Positions 1-7,529 of a stretch of 64,000 bases of DNA are shown here, piece by piece (within the stretch, counting starts at the first letter, position 1; each line of letters opens with the position of its first letter). Below the pieces are notes generated by a model. The model saw nothing but the letters and a program-made list of their open reading frames with translations. It was not told where the DNA came from and searched no databases. Location: the NCBI GenBank assembly GCA_958295465.1, contig OY282353.1, forward strand, positions 3,153,001-3,217,000, read 5' to 3'. The translations under genes and the position numbers were made by a program. Source of the stretch: an uncultured Gammaproteobacteria bacterium. Lineage in GTDB: Bacteria > Pseudomonadota > Gammaproteobacteria > HK1.

Positions 1-1
1 C

Positions 2-544
2 TGGAGCGACGAGGGCTACTTGTGGCTTACCGACCACGGCAACCGCCCGGTCGAGTTCACCGACGGCTTCATCGAGGAGCTGCCCTTGCCAACGTCCACC
101 CATCAGGCCGTCCTTTCGTTTCTTTATGTCCTGTTCCGTGCCTGGGTCCGGCCGCGTGGCGGCATCGCGGCGTTCTCCGCGTTGCGGATGCGCGTGCGCG
201 AGGGCAAGTTCCGGGAGCCGGACATCCTGTTGCTGCGTGACCGCTCCGATTCGCGCTACCAGGATCGCTACTGGCAGGGCGCGGACCTTGTGGCCGAAGT
301 CGTCAGCCCGGACCACCCCGACCGGGACTTGGTGGAGAAGCGGGTCGATTACGCCGAGGCGGGTATTCCGGAGTACTGGATCGCGGACCCGCGTGACGAG
401 ACGCTGACGGTGCTGGTGCTGCGCGGGGAAGCATACGTCGAGCACGGCCGGTACGGGCGGGGAGAGACGGCCGTCTCGATGCTGCTCGAAGGCTTCACGG
501 CGGAGGTGTCGGCGGTGTTCGACGCTCCGGAGACGGGCGGGTGA
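2..544 (+). CDS. Uma2-family PD-(D/E)XK nuclease-like protein, 5' partial
   Basis: The reading frame is open from base 2, so the gene begins left of the window. The visible part has the usual Uma2 (DUF820) order: an early WSDEGYL segment, then DGFIEELPLPT, then the nuclease-fold core EPDILLLRD, LVAEVVSPDHPDRD and a final YWIADPRDETL strand. The Asp of EPDI and the Glu of AEVVSP match the acidic positions of the fold. The family is abundant in cyanobacteria and some high-GC bacteria. Its molecular role is poorly defined; some members have been proposed to act in transposon or defence contexts. A TTG at 20 could be read as a start, but it would remove conserved N-terminal residues. Family assignment is firm, function is not. 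Confidence 0.85.
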   Translation, partial: WSDEGYLWLTDHGNRPVEFTDGFIEELPLPTSTHQAVLSFLYVLFRAWVRPRGGIAAFSALRMRVREGKFREPDILLLRDRSDSRYQDRYWQGADLVAEVVSPDHPDRDLVEKRVDYAEAGIPEYWIADPRDETLTVLVLRGEAYVEHGRYGRGETAVSMLLEGFTAEVSAVFDAPETGG

Positions 545-657
545 GGGCGTGAACGCGCTACCGAGAGTCGATCGAACGGATCGGCCAAATGGACCGCGAA
601 GAAGGAATCGGCACGACACCGGCGGGCAAGGACACGGCAGAACCGGAGAATCGTCAC

Positions 658-1176
658 ATGACCCAACCAAACTCGCCGCAATCCGTGCACAGCGAGCAAT
701 CTTCCTATCGCAAGTTCATCATTGAACATCTGTTTACAGGCGAACTGCTCCGCACTCTCTGGCCTCGTCGCGCCGAGGTGATGAAACCGCAAGTCGACGA
801 CGGAGGCTACGATCTTGTCGTGGAAGTCGAGGGCATCGTTCGCCATATCCGGCTCAAGACCTCGAAGCGGGCCGCGAAAACGGCACGACAGAACGTTCAC
901 CTGCGCTTACAGGAAAAACCCAGTGGCTGTGTGATATGGATTCAATTCGACGAACGCAATTTCGACCTGGGACCATTTCTATGGTTTGGGAGTCCTCCCG
1001 ACGAACCTCTTCCCTGCCTCTCCGATATGAGGATCGCTCGCCATACCAAGGGCGATGCGACCGGGGAAAAATCGGAACGACCCGCGCACCGCGAAATTAC
1101 CAAGGGACGATTCAAGAAACTGGAAAACATCACCGAGGTCGTCGAGCATTTGTTCGGTTCCCGGCAAGCGCGTTGA
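658..1176 (+). CDS. Conserved hypothetical protein with nuclease-fold-like core
   Basis: The protein has about 172 residues. The ATG at 658 is chosen because GGAGA sits about 8 bases upstream; an ATG at 589 would add an unlikely 23-residue leader. It belongs to a conserved family I know only as hypothetical. The segment DDGGYDLVVEVEGIVRHIRLK places Asp, Glu and Lys on strands as a PD-(D/E)XK fold would (D-x(n)-E-x-L-K), so a DNA-cleaving or DNA-binding role is possible; this is inference. It ends with a basic region and EHLFGSRQAR. It converges on the helicase remnant read on the other strand and overlaps its last codons. Confidence 0.7.
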   Translation: MTQPNSPQSVHSEQSSYRKFIIEHLFTGELLRTLWPRRAEVMKPQVDDGGYDLVVEVEGIVRHIRLKTSKRAAKTARQNVHLRLQEKPSGCVIWIQFDERNFDLGPFLWFGSPPDEPLPCLSDMRIARHTKGDATGEKSERPAHREITKGRFKKLENITEVVEHLFGSRQAR

Positions 1177-1940
1177 CGACCGCCTCCGCCGGATTCAGCG
1201 CATTCTCCGTGAACACTTGCCACCCCGCTGCCGCGAATGCGACGGCGCGCGCTTCCTGGTCCGGGAGAAGGACCGCGATCCCGTGCGCCGGCCAGGCAAG
1301 CTCGGCCTCGGCAAGCACCGCGCTCCGGTCTCCGGCGAGTTCGAATCCTGCCTCCGGCACGGGGCGCTCCGCGCTCGGACAGCTTCGCCAGCAGGGCGTG
1401 CGTCTCGGGAGCCGCCAGCCCGATGGCTTCCTCCCAGCCTTCGCCGGGCGGCGGGCCGGACCCGTATTCGGCTTCGGGGCCGGGAGCGGCCGGGCCTTCC
1501 GCCGCGGGGGCGAACTCCGGGTAGAGGCCGCTTCTCGCGCCGCGGCGGGTCGTCCACCACGCGCCGGGCAGGAATTGCAGGAGGTTGAACAGCCGTAACA
1601 CCCCGTTCCAGGCGCGCCGGTAGCCCGGACTCTCGCGGCTCGCCTCGTCGTCGTGAAGGTGCATGATCGCGGCCATTGCGCCGGGATCGTCTTCCTCGAC
1701 GGCAGCGAGCGGCAGCGCGACGAAGAGGTCCGTGTAGAAGTAGAGGTCGTGGGGCTGTCCGGTGGCCACCGTGGCGGTGAGCGCGTTGCCGTCGCGGCGT
1801 CCCGCGCGCCCGATGCGTTGCAGGTAGTTCGCCTGCGCGGGCGGCACGGAGCACAGCACCACGGTGGAGAGGTCGCCGACGTCGATACCGAGCTCCAGGG
1901 TGGTCGTCGCGGAGAGCAGGCGCCCGCCGCCAGCCCATGA
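1130..1940 (-). pseudogene. DEAD/DEAH-box helicase, C-terminal fragment, frameshifted
   Basis: Reading leftwards from about 1940 the frame gives SATTTLELGIDVGDLS and then NYLQRIGRAGRRDGN, the motif V/VI region of superfamily 2 helicases of the DUF1998/DrmA/MrfA type. After about 1,360 the homologous reading jumps frame and continues as FELAGDRSAVLAEAELAW and IAVLLPDQEARAVAFAAAGW, a tail I recognise in the same proteins. Everything upstream of motif V is missing: the frame dissolves at about 1,940, where rloB begins. It is therefore a 5'-truncated and frameshifted remnant. DISARM DrmA is one possible parent, but other defence helicases share these motifs. Confidence 0.75.
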
Positions 1941-2005
1941 GCTGCGCCGCCTGCGCTACCACCACCCGCCGCAGCACTCTTCCTGTGTCCCCGCCGGTGA
2001 TCGCG

Positions 2006-2629
2006 CTACCGGCCGCGGATGTGCTCGGTCAGACGATGCACGGTTGTGGAAGGGTTTCCTTCGGGATCTCCTTCCTCTTCACGACGGGCAAGCGAATACT
2101 CGGCCCTTCCGACCGCGTCTCGATAATTGCTCTCGATCACCTTCGGGTCATCGAAGATCTTCCCTCCCTTGCCGCCGTAACCCGGATGCAATTCCCCAAG
2201 TTTTCTCTGACATTCACGTCGATCGAGAGGGCCGTCGCATTCTTGATAATGAAATATGGCCCAAAGCTCGAAGCATGGATTGGATATGGCGAGTCGAATA
2301 TTGTTTCCATCTGCCATGTCTCTGGCCTCGTCGAATCGCGGATGGTCGTCCCGATCGAACATCGCCCATACGGAATCCCGGTCGCCAAGTCGATCGCGTT
2401 TCGACTCTCTCGATTCTTCAATTGCACGTTCAACCACTGCTCGGGGATCTCCGGCGCCACCAATCAGGACCAATCTTGCGGACGACCGATCTCCATGGAG
2501 ACGATCGAATTCCTTGAGACAGCCGGGCTCTGTAACGGCTCCTTCGGCAACGACCACGATCCGCAAGGCCGGCCTGCGAACAGGGGCTTTACGGCTTATG
2601 CGCCTCGCGGCGCGGTTCTTGCGGCTCAC
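2006..2629 (-). CDS. rloB: RloB-family protein
   Basis: The 207-residue protein matches the RloB family (PF13707) in length and motifs: LRIVVVAEGAVTEPGCLKEF near the start, WAMFDRDDHPRFDEA in the middle and AISNPCFELWAIFHY in the second half. The acidic residues at E29, D100 and D102-D103 fall where a TOPRIM-like or nuclease-like fold would place them. Its ATG overlaps the stop of the RloA-like ATPase fragment (ATGA at 2626-2629), the normal layout of rloA-rloB pairs, which have been linked to AbiL-type phage exclusion. The gene looks intact, but its ATPase partner is truncated, so the system is probably not functional here. Confidence 0.85.
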   Translation of the reverse strand: MSRKNRAARRISRKAPVRRPALRIVVVAEGAVTEPGCLKEFDRLHGDRSSARLVLIGGAGDPRAVVERAIEESRESKRDRLGDRDSVWAMFDRDDHPRFDEARDMADGNNIRLAISNPCFELWAIFHYQECDGPLDRRECQRKLGELHPGYGGKGGKIFDDPKVIESNYRDAVGRAEYSLARREEEGDPEGNPSTTVHRLTEHIRGR

Positions 2630-3069
2630 TGCTTTGCCGCCGGAAGCCGATCAGCACCGAAAGCGACGAGGAAATCGTCAGCGGCCGGCACTCCTCCGAA
2701 ACGTCCGTGACGATAGGCCCTCTCGATGTCGTCGCGCGAGCGCAGCTTGAAGTTCGTCAGCGGCGTGAACTCGGACGCCCCTTCCCGGTTCTTGTCGGTC
2801 ATCCAGATTTCGTCCTGCTGAATCAGCCCGCTGCCGAGAAGGGTGACGTCATGCGTGGAGAAGACGAGCTGCGCACTGCGCGGGTTGGAATCCTTCTTGT
2901 TGAAAAGTGATACGAAAGCCCGTGCGAGATTTGGATGAAGGCTGGTATCCAGCTCGTCGATCACGAGCAACGACCCTCGCGACAGCGCCTCCAGTGCCGG
3001 GATGAGCAGTGAGATCAGCGTTCGGGTCCCCTTGCTCTCCGAATCGTAGTCCAATGTTCGAATACCGCC
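2626..3069 (-). pseudogene. RloA-like AAA ATPase, C-terminal remnant
   Basis: About 147 codons remain of a family normally around 400 residues. The fragment holds the Walker B segment SLLVIDELDTSLHPNL and the switch region LVFSTHDVTLL typical of AAA_15/AAA_21 (ABC-like) ATPases such as RloA and AbiLi. The Walker A half is gone: an in-frame stop lies just upstream at about 3,070 and no P-loop is seen in the following 350 bases. It overlaps rloB by four bases. The loss of nucleotide binding makes it a dead partner of RloB. Confidence 0.8.
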
Positions 3070-3072
3070 TTA

Positions 3073-3419
3073 AACAGCCGCTAATGTCGCGAGGCAGATG
3101 GCGGTTTCCATGAATGAGTTGACCTCATGATGGAAGAAAACGGTAGCTTGCGGACCACCTCCGTCGCCCGAGCGCAGGGGGGACTTCCGCCGTGACTGGA
3201 AGAAGACGGCAGATTGCGGGTCCTTCCCGTCACGGCACCCGTCACGCAACTGAAGGGCATGGCGCCGAAACCCGAGTTCCCGGTCAGCCTGGAGGCGATG
3301 GACGAAGCCGTTGCGAGGGCGGCCACGCGCGGGCGATGACAGAGGTGACAACGCCAGGCACCGGTCGGAATCCCCGCGGCGGTCACCTGCGGTCGTTGGC
3401 CGGGGATTCGGGATGACGT
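3073..3419. other. Intergenic stretch without a recognisable gene
   Basis: I see no supported gene. Two loosely similar segments with TGGAAGAA and CGG(T/C)AG(C/A)TTGCGG cores lie about 63 bases apart, near 3,130 and 3,193, and may be a decayed duplication. A short plus-strand frame around 3,258-3,340 looks coding in composition but matches nothing I recognise. Confidence 0.4.
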
Positions 3420-4238
3420 TCAACCCCTCGCCGTGCGCCGGTACAACAGGGCGTTGCCGGCCTTGCCGCAGATCTCGCTGACGCCGGCCTCGCGGAAACA
3501 GAACGCCGCCTGCTGGCCGAGGCGCCGCGGCGAGCGCATCGCGCGGGCGAGGTCGAGGGTGGTGAACGGCTCCGGCAGGTCGGCGTCCACCAGCGCGAAG
3601 AGGTCGGCCATGCCCGTGAGGCGGTGCGTCCGCGCCACCTCTACCAGCCGCCGATCGATGCGAGTCCAGTCGCGCCCGTACCTGCGCCTGCGGCCTCGGT
3701 TTCCTGTTCCCGAATCTTTCACCCGGACATCCTCCTCGACCGTCATCACCACATCGATGGTCAGGTTGGGGTGGTCCAGCAGGGTGGGGATGCTCGTCAG
3801 GCCGTCGAAGACGGCGAACACGGAATCGTGCTTCGGCGACCTGCGCCGCCTGATCGGGACGGTCGGGATATCCGGAATGTTCAAGGTGCTCGGGGTATCG
3901 GCATCCGGGGCATCCGGGGCGTCTGGGGCATCCGGGACACCCAGGACACCCGGGACACCCAGGGCGTCCGCGCCGGCCGGTATCGTGACGATGTAGCGAT
4001 CCTGAGCGACCGGATATACCAGCGTCACGGCGAAGCGTTCGAGCAGCCGTGGCAGCTTCTTCTTCAGCCGCCAGAACGACCCGGTGTGGATTTCGACGAT
4101 GCGTCCGCCGATCACCACGTCGGCCACGAAGCCGTCCACGGCCTGTTCCGTGACGCTGCCGGGAGCCGCGTAGCGCGCCTTCAGCGCTCGGTGCAGGGAC
4201 CGTTCGTTCAGCTCGCCGATGGCGCTCTGCTTCTCCAA
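3420..4238 (-). CDS. Conserved hypothetical protein of a defence-island nuclease-like family
   Basis: The likely start is TTG at 4238, just before EKQSAIGELNERSLHRALK; I recognise this opening from a conserved family often found beside helicases and methylases, which I associate, unverified, with the label DUF8091. The next block, VDGFVADVVIGGRIVEIHTG, places Asp and Glu as in a PD-(D/E)XK core, followed by a basic helix FWRLKKKLPRLLERF. About residues 92-112 are a Gly/Val/Pro then Asp-Ala-Pro repeat (GVPGVLGVPDAPDAPDAPDA) encoded by short DNA repeats at 3,897-3,965. The last third looks like a winged-helix domain. The frame is intact. The nuclease idea is inference. Confidence 0.65.
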   Translation of the reverse strand: MEKQSAIGELNERSLHRALKARYAAPGSVTEQAVDGFVADVVIGGRIVEIHTGSFWRLKKKLPRLLERFAVTLVYPVAQDRYIVTIPAGADALGVPGVLGVPDAPDAPDAPDADTPSTLNIPDIPTVPIRRRRSPKHDSVFAVFDGLTSIPTLLDHPNLTIDVVMTVEEDVRVKDSGTGNRGRRRRYGRDWTRIDRRLVEVARTHRLTGMADLFALVDADLPEPFTTLDLARAMRSPRRLGQQAAFCFREAGVSEICGKAGNALLYRRTARG

Positions 4239-4269
4239 CGGCGTCTCGCGTTGACCGGCACCTGTCCCC

Positions 4270-4480
4270 CGCGCGTTTCCTGCATTGCACAGAAGAACCC
4301 GCGCACCGTGTGGCGCAGGAACAGATTCGCGCCGATTGCGACGATGCCGGTCATTTTCGGGCCATCTCTTCTTCCAGCCGGGCGATCTCATCCACCGGGA
4401 TGTCGGCCAGCCACTTCGCCGCTCCCTCGCGGCCCCCGCATCCAGTAGCTCATGATGGATTTCTACCGCATTTCCAGGCG
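4270..4480 (-). pseudogene. VapBC-type toxin-antitoxin remnant
   Basis: Reading leftwards, one frame gives EIHHELLDAGAA and, after a frameshift near 4,420, KWLADIPVDEIARLEEEMARK followed by a stop, resembling the end of a small antitoxin. The stop overlaps an ATG (AAAATGACC) that opens MTGIVAIGANLFLRHTV. This resembles the first strand of a PIN-domain toxin (usually MTGIVAIDTN-LLRY), but the metal-binding Asp is replaced by Gly and the reading degenerates after about 28 codons. The ATGA overlap is typical of vapBC operons. Both halves are damaged. Confidence 0.5.
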
Positions 4481-4635
4481 GCCACTCCACGGACCGTCCA
4501 GCTAATTGGCCCCAGCGCAGGCCCCTTTCTCGTTTCTTCGTACTTTCGCCGGTTCATCGTGGTTCCCGCCCTCGTCTTCCGGTGTTCACCGTCCCTCTTC
4601 CAGCTCGAATTCTCCACATCCGTGCGTTGAATGGA

Positions 4636-4710
4636 TCAGAGGCCGAACGACTTTGCTTCCTCCGCCAGCTCGTCCGGCAAGTCGATGGTCAGAATTGCGA
4701 TAACGTTTGC
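4636..4710 (-). pseudogene. Antitoxin N-terminus-like fragment
   Basis: The reading IAILTIDLPDELAEEAKSFGL followed by a stop resembles the opening strand and helix of small antitoxins (typically TITLDLPDELAREAEAAGL), but the rest of the protein is missing. It is probably one more scrap of a toxin-antitoxin gene. Confidence 0.35.
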
Positions 4711-4807
4711 CGGATCGGTGGTTTCGGCCGATTCCGGTGATTGATGAACGATACAGCCTTTGTCCCGAGACCGAAGGGGAAGGCTCGTGGCGGAGCCGTC
4801 CGCGTCA

Positions 4808-4846
4808 GCCGCCTCCGCCGCCTCCGCCGCCTCCGCCGCCTCCGCC
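4808..4846. repeat. 9-bp tandem repeat
   Basis: Four and a third copies of GCCGCCTCC lie in tandem. On the minus strand the block would read as an Ala-Glu-Ala run, but it lies between two pseudogene fragments and there is no good sign that it is translated. Such arrays vary easily by slippage. Confidence 0.8.
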
Positions 4847-4874
4847 AGAGTCCTGGCGCAGGGAGGGCCGATGG

Positions 4875-5165
4875 TCATCCGGTCAGCCGCGCGCTCACGA
4901 GCCGGTTCAGGCTCACGCCCCGGCGGCCTTGATCGTGAGCGCCCGATGCGTTTCGTGGGGAACCGCATCACGAATCATCCGCTACAGGTGCGGCCCGCGA
5001 GGGGTTCCGGCGGGGATTCTCCACTGGCCTGCATGTCCGCGAGCACGCCGCTCACCAGCTCCCGAATCCCCGACAGCGCCTCGCCGGGAGTCGGGGGCCA
5101 GCCCAGCTCAGCGGCGGAAATTCGGCGCACAGCCCCAAGTGCTCTCCATCCTCCGCCGACTAAGT
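4875..5165 (-). pseudogene. hicB antitoxin remnant with several frameshifts
   Basis: Pieces of a HicB protein can be read in order, leftwards, in shifting frames: AEDGEHLGLCAEFPPLSWAG, then PTPGEALSGIRELVSGVLAD and GESPPEPLAG, then VPHETHRALTIKAAG, and finally GVSLNRLVSARLTG before a stop at 4875. These match the HicB strand, helix and C-terminal ribbon-helix-helix parts. The intact HicB at 15404 has the comparable GVSLNQLAATFLAQG. An upstream in-frame TAG and at least three shifts make it non-functional. Confidence 0.6.
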
Positions 5166-5184
5166 GATGCGGCAGGTGTCGTGA

Positions 5185-5638
5185 TCACCCACTCCGAGCC
5201 TCCAATTTCTCAATCACCTCAATGAGTTGGCGTATCTGATACACCGTCGCCATGCCCTTGTGGTCCTGGATGTTCACCCTGGGATCGCCCGGCCACGGAG
5301 TACGATACACCCGATGCTATCGGACCGCGGCAGCAGGGGTAGATCGTGCGCGGGTGGCCGTTGTATCGTATCAACGGGACGAGGGTGAAGTACCGGAAGA
5401 AGGACTTTGAGAGCTCACTCGCCGACGCCGAAACAGCGGGCTGGACGGTGATGCCGATGTCATCCGAGCATCGTTGAGGCGTGATGCGATACGGGGAGGC
5501 TAGCCATTCGGGGTGTCGGATCTCAAACATCCCCTCATTTTCGAGCTTGAAATATAGGGCTTTCTTCGCGATCTCCCGTTTGAACTGAGCGATTTCGGCT
5601 CTCCGTGACACTCCCCTGAGACCAATTATTTGCTTCAA
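5185..5638 (-). pseudogene. Unrecognised gene broken by a frameshift
   Basis: From 5638 leftwards a frame reads EIAQFKREIAKKALYFKLEN, IRHPEWLASPYRI and ELSKSFFRYFTLVPLIRYNG. At about 5,300 the frame turns into low-quality sequence while another frame continues plausibly as VYRTPWPGDPRVNIQDHKG and MATVYQIRQLIEVIEKLEAR to a stop at 5185. The two halves join naturally as one protein of about 150 residues with one frameshift. I do not recognise the family. Base composition falls here towards the AT-rich block. Confidence 0.4.
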
Positions 5639-6050
5639 ATGCAGATGTATATTGGTAAATTACGGATGATTCCTAATGTAGAAAATGAAGGGATCTCTGA
5701 TGTGTCGAATGTCGATCTGGTCCATGCCCCGCAATGTCGGCCTCCACGCCAAGCAGATACGACGCTTCATCAGACGCTGCCCACACGGGTTCGATCGGGG
5801 AAAACAGCAGGAACAGTCGATGCCAGATCATTACTTCACCCTGAGCGTCGATGGTTCCGAATCGGCGGAATCCAGTACATCGATTTCGATCGCGAAGTGG
5901 CCAGTCTCGACAAAGGGGTTCTGTCGGCAGTCCCGGCGCCGAACACGTCGATGGTGTCAGCGTCGTCCGTGTCGCCGATGCCGGCCTCGTCTCCATTATG
6001 GATATCGCTAGCCGCGTTTTAAATTTTTAGATTGATATTAGCTAGAATCA
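5639..6050. other. Transition zone without a supported gene
   Basis: Composition changes from GC-rich to AT-rich. Several short overlapping frames exist on both strands, but none looks like a known protein or has a convincing ribosome site. It is probably degenerate DNA at the left edge of the inserted block. Confidence 0.4.
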
Positions 6051-6060
6051 GTTGATTATA

Positions 6061-6170
6061 CCCGATTGTCGTATAAACTCTTATGTATTCGTGCGCAAAA
6101 CTCCTTTGTACAAGGACTATTCCGTACCTCGGGCGATCTGGCTCACGTTCACTCCCAGTGAGGATAAGCT
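6061..6170 (+). repeat. Dispersed repeat, copy A
   Basis: About 100 bases beginning CCCGATTGTCGTATAAACTC and running through GTATTCGTGCGC to CTGGCTCACGTTCACTCCC match copy B at 63481-63580 in the same orientation, by eye about 80% identical with mostly transition differences and one small indel. A 64-codon frame crosses it, but copy B does not keep that frame, so coding is doubtful. It lies about 100 bases upstream of the thymidine-phosphorylase-like gene. Confidence 0.7.
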
Positions 6171-6275
6171 ACCCCGGGTCCGACTCGCGTTCCACCCTGT
6201 TATTGCAGCACGAACTACCGTTTTTCATAGCTCTTTATGCTACTGACGGGTACACTACTGTCTAGGTGGTACTAA

Positions 6276-7508
6276 GTGAAAAAAAGCATATCCAATTCGA
6301 TCACCAGATCGTTTCGTACTGCTGTGGATAAATTGAAATCGCTGGGTGCGGATACCATTACAATGACTGATGTTATACGTCATGCTAGCGCAGCAGATGA
6401 CGAAAGCATAGCTTATTTGGCTCAGGTGCTCGCCAGCTCTGGAAGGGTGAACAATCAAAGGAGAGGCTCTTGCGATCTTGCTTCCACGGGGGGACCGTCT
6501 TCTTTGTCTACGCTGCTTTGCCCACTTTTCCTCAGAGCATTTGGCTATGTTGTCCCGAAGGTAGGAGTACCGGGTCGCCCAGCAGGCGCTGTGGACGTTT
6601 TGGCAACAATACCAGGCTACAAAACAGAGTTAAGCAATGCAGAATTCGAAGCCACACTTAATAAGACTGGTTTCTCTCATGCTATGGCTGGGGACGACCT
6701 TGCTCCTCTTGACGGTAATCTCTTTGCACTACGGAAACAGCTTGATGCAGTAGAGATCACTCCGTTAGTAATTTCCAGTCTTCTCGCTAAGAAAATCGCT
6801 GTTGGGGTCGAGCAAATCCTACTCGACGTGCGTGTATGGGAGCATGGGAATTTCGGGCGTGATTATTGTGAAGCCCGGGAAAATGCAGAGAAATTTTGTC
6901 GAGTCGCAGATCTCATCGGTATCCGCGCCACATGTATCTTGACAGACGCTTCTCGGTTGTACCAACCATTCATCGGTCGAGGTGAGTCATTACTAGCCCT
7001 CAATGCCACACTATATGGTGATGCGGATCCATGGATGGATCGACACATCGATCAGTGCTTTCGGATAGCTGCGTCAGCGTCAAGCAGCTTCACGCCTCGT
7101 CCCGATCGAGAACAACTACAAGCAGCTTTTGAAGTACACATCGAAGCACAGGGAGCATCATATGAAGCCTTCCGGAATCGTGTTGCTGAGGTTGCATCAG
7201 AAGCCACAACCATAGTCCAGTCTGAGTCTAGTGGTTTCGTCGGTACAGACATTAGACTCATTCGCAAACTTCTCGTGAATCGTCAAGTATTGGAAGAACA
7301 ACAAGGAAAACTTTTTTCCGATCCTGCTGGACTTCGCCTTCTCGTCGACGTGGACGATTATGTAACTCAGGGAACTCCTATTTTAGAGATACGCCACGGT
7401 AACCGACAGAATATGAGTGCAGTCATAGGAGGCATAAAGCAGGCGTTCTCTATTTTGCCAGAGCCGTCACGCTCCCCCAGGTTCGATGAGATCATTCGTT
7501 CAACATGA
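6276..7508 (+). CDS. Divergent thymidine/AMP-phosphorylase-like protein
   Basis: The 410-residue protein starts at GTG 6276 with AGGTGG six bases upstream. It has the nucleoside phosphorylase class II architecture: an N-terminal helical part; DLASTGGPSSLSTLL in place of the phosphate-binding KHSTGG loop; GVPGRPAGAVDVLATIPG in place of SGRGLGHTGGTLDKLE, closer to the SPAGTAD form of archaeal AMP phosphorylases; then FALRKQLDAVEITPLVISSL, LAKKIAVGVEQILLDV and a C-terminal domain from about residue 300. The Lys-Val-Gly of the usual active site is replaced (RVWEHGNF). Substrate is therefore uncertain. It is AT-rich and converges on the kinase-ATPase gene with 21 bases between stops, in a defence island rather than a salvage operon. 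Confidence 0.75.
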   Translation: MKKSISNSITRSFRTAVDKLKSLGADTITMTDVIRHASAADDESIAYLAQVLASSGRVNNQRRGSCDLASTGGPSSLSTLLCPLFLRAFGYVVPKVGVPGRPAGAVDVLATIPGYKTELSNAEFEATLNKTGFSHAMAGDDLAPLDGNLFALRKQLDAVEITPLVISSLLAKKIAVGVEQILLDVRVWEHGNFGRDYCEARENAEKFCRVADLIGIRATCILTDASRLYQPFIGRGESLLALNATLYGDADPWMDRHIDQCFRIAASASSSFTPRPDREQLQAAFEVHIEAQGASYEAFRNRVAEVASEATTIVQSESSGFVGTDIRLIRKLLVNRQVLEEQQGKLFSDPAGLRLLVDVDDYVTQGTPILEIRHGNRQNMSAVIGGIKQAFSILPEPSRSPRFDEIIRST

Positions 7509-7529
7509 ATTATGGTGTAATCTGGTATC

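Noticed and set aside
3897..3965. Possible CRISPR-like array
   Set aside because: The short GGGGCATCC/GGGACACCC units have no spacers and lie inside an open coding frame as a Pro/Ala/Asp tract.
4808..4846. Possible coding Ala/Glu repeat protein on the minus strand (4636-4971)
   Set aside because: The frame joins a HicB remnant, a 9-bp tandem array and an antitoxin scrap; it has no ribosome site and no homology as a whole.
6052..6246. 64-codon ORF across repeat copy A
   Set aside because: Copy B of the repeat does not conserve the frame and there is no ribosome site.
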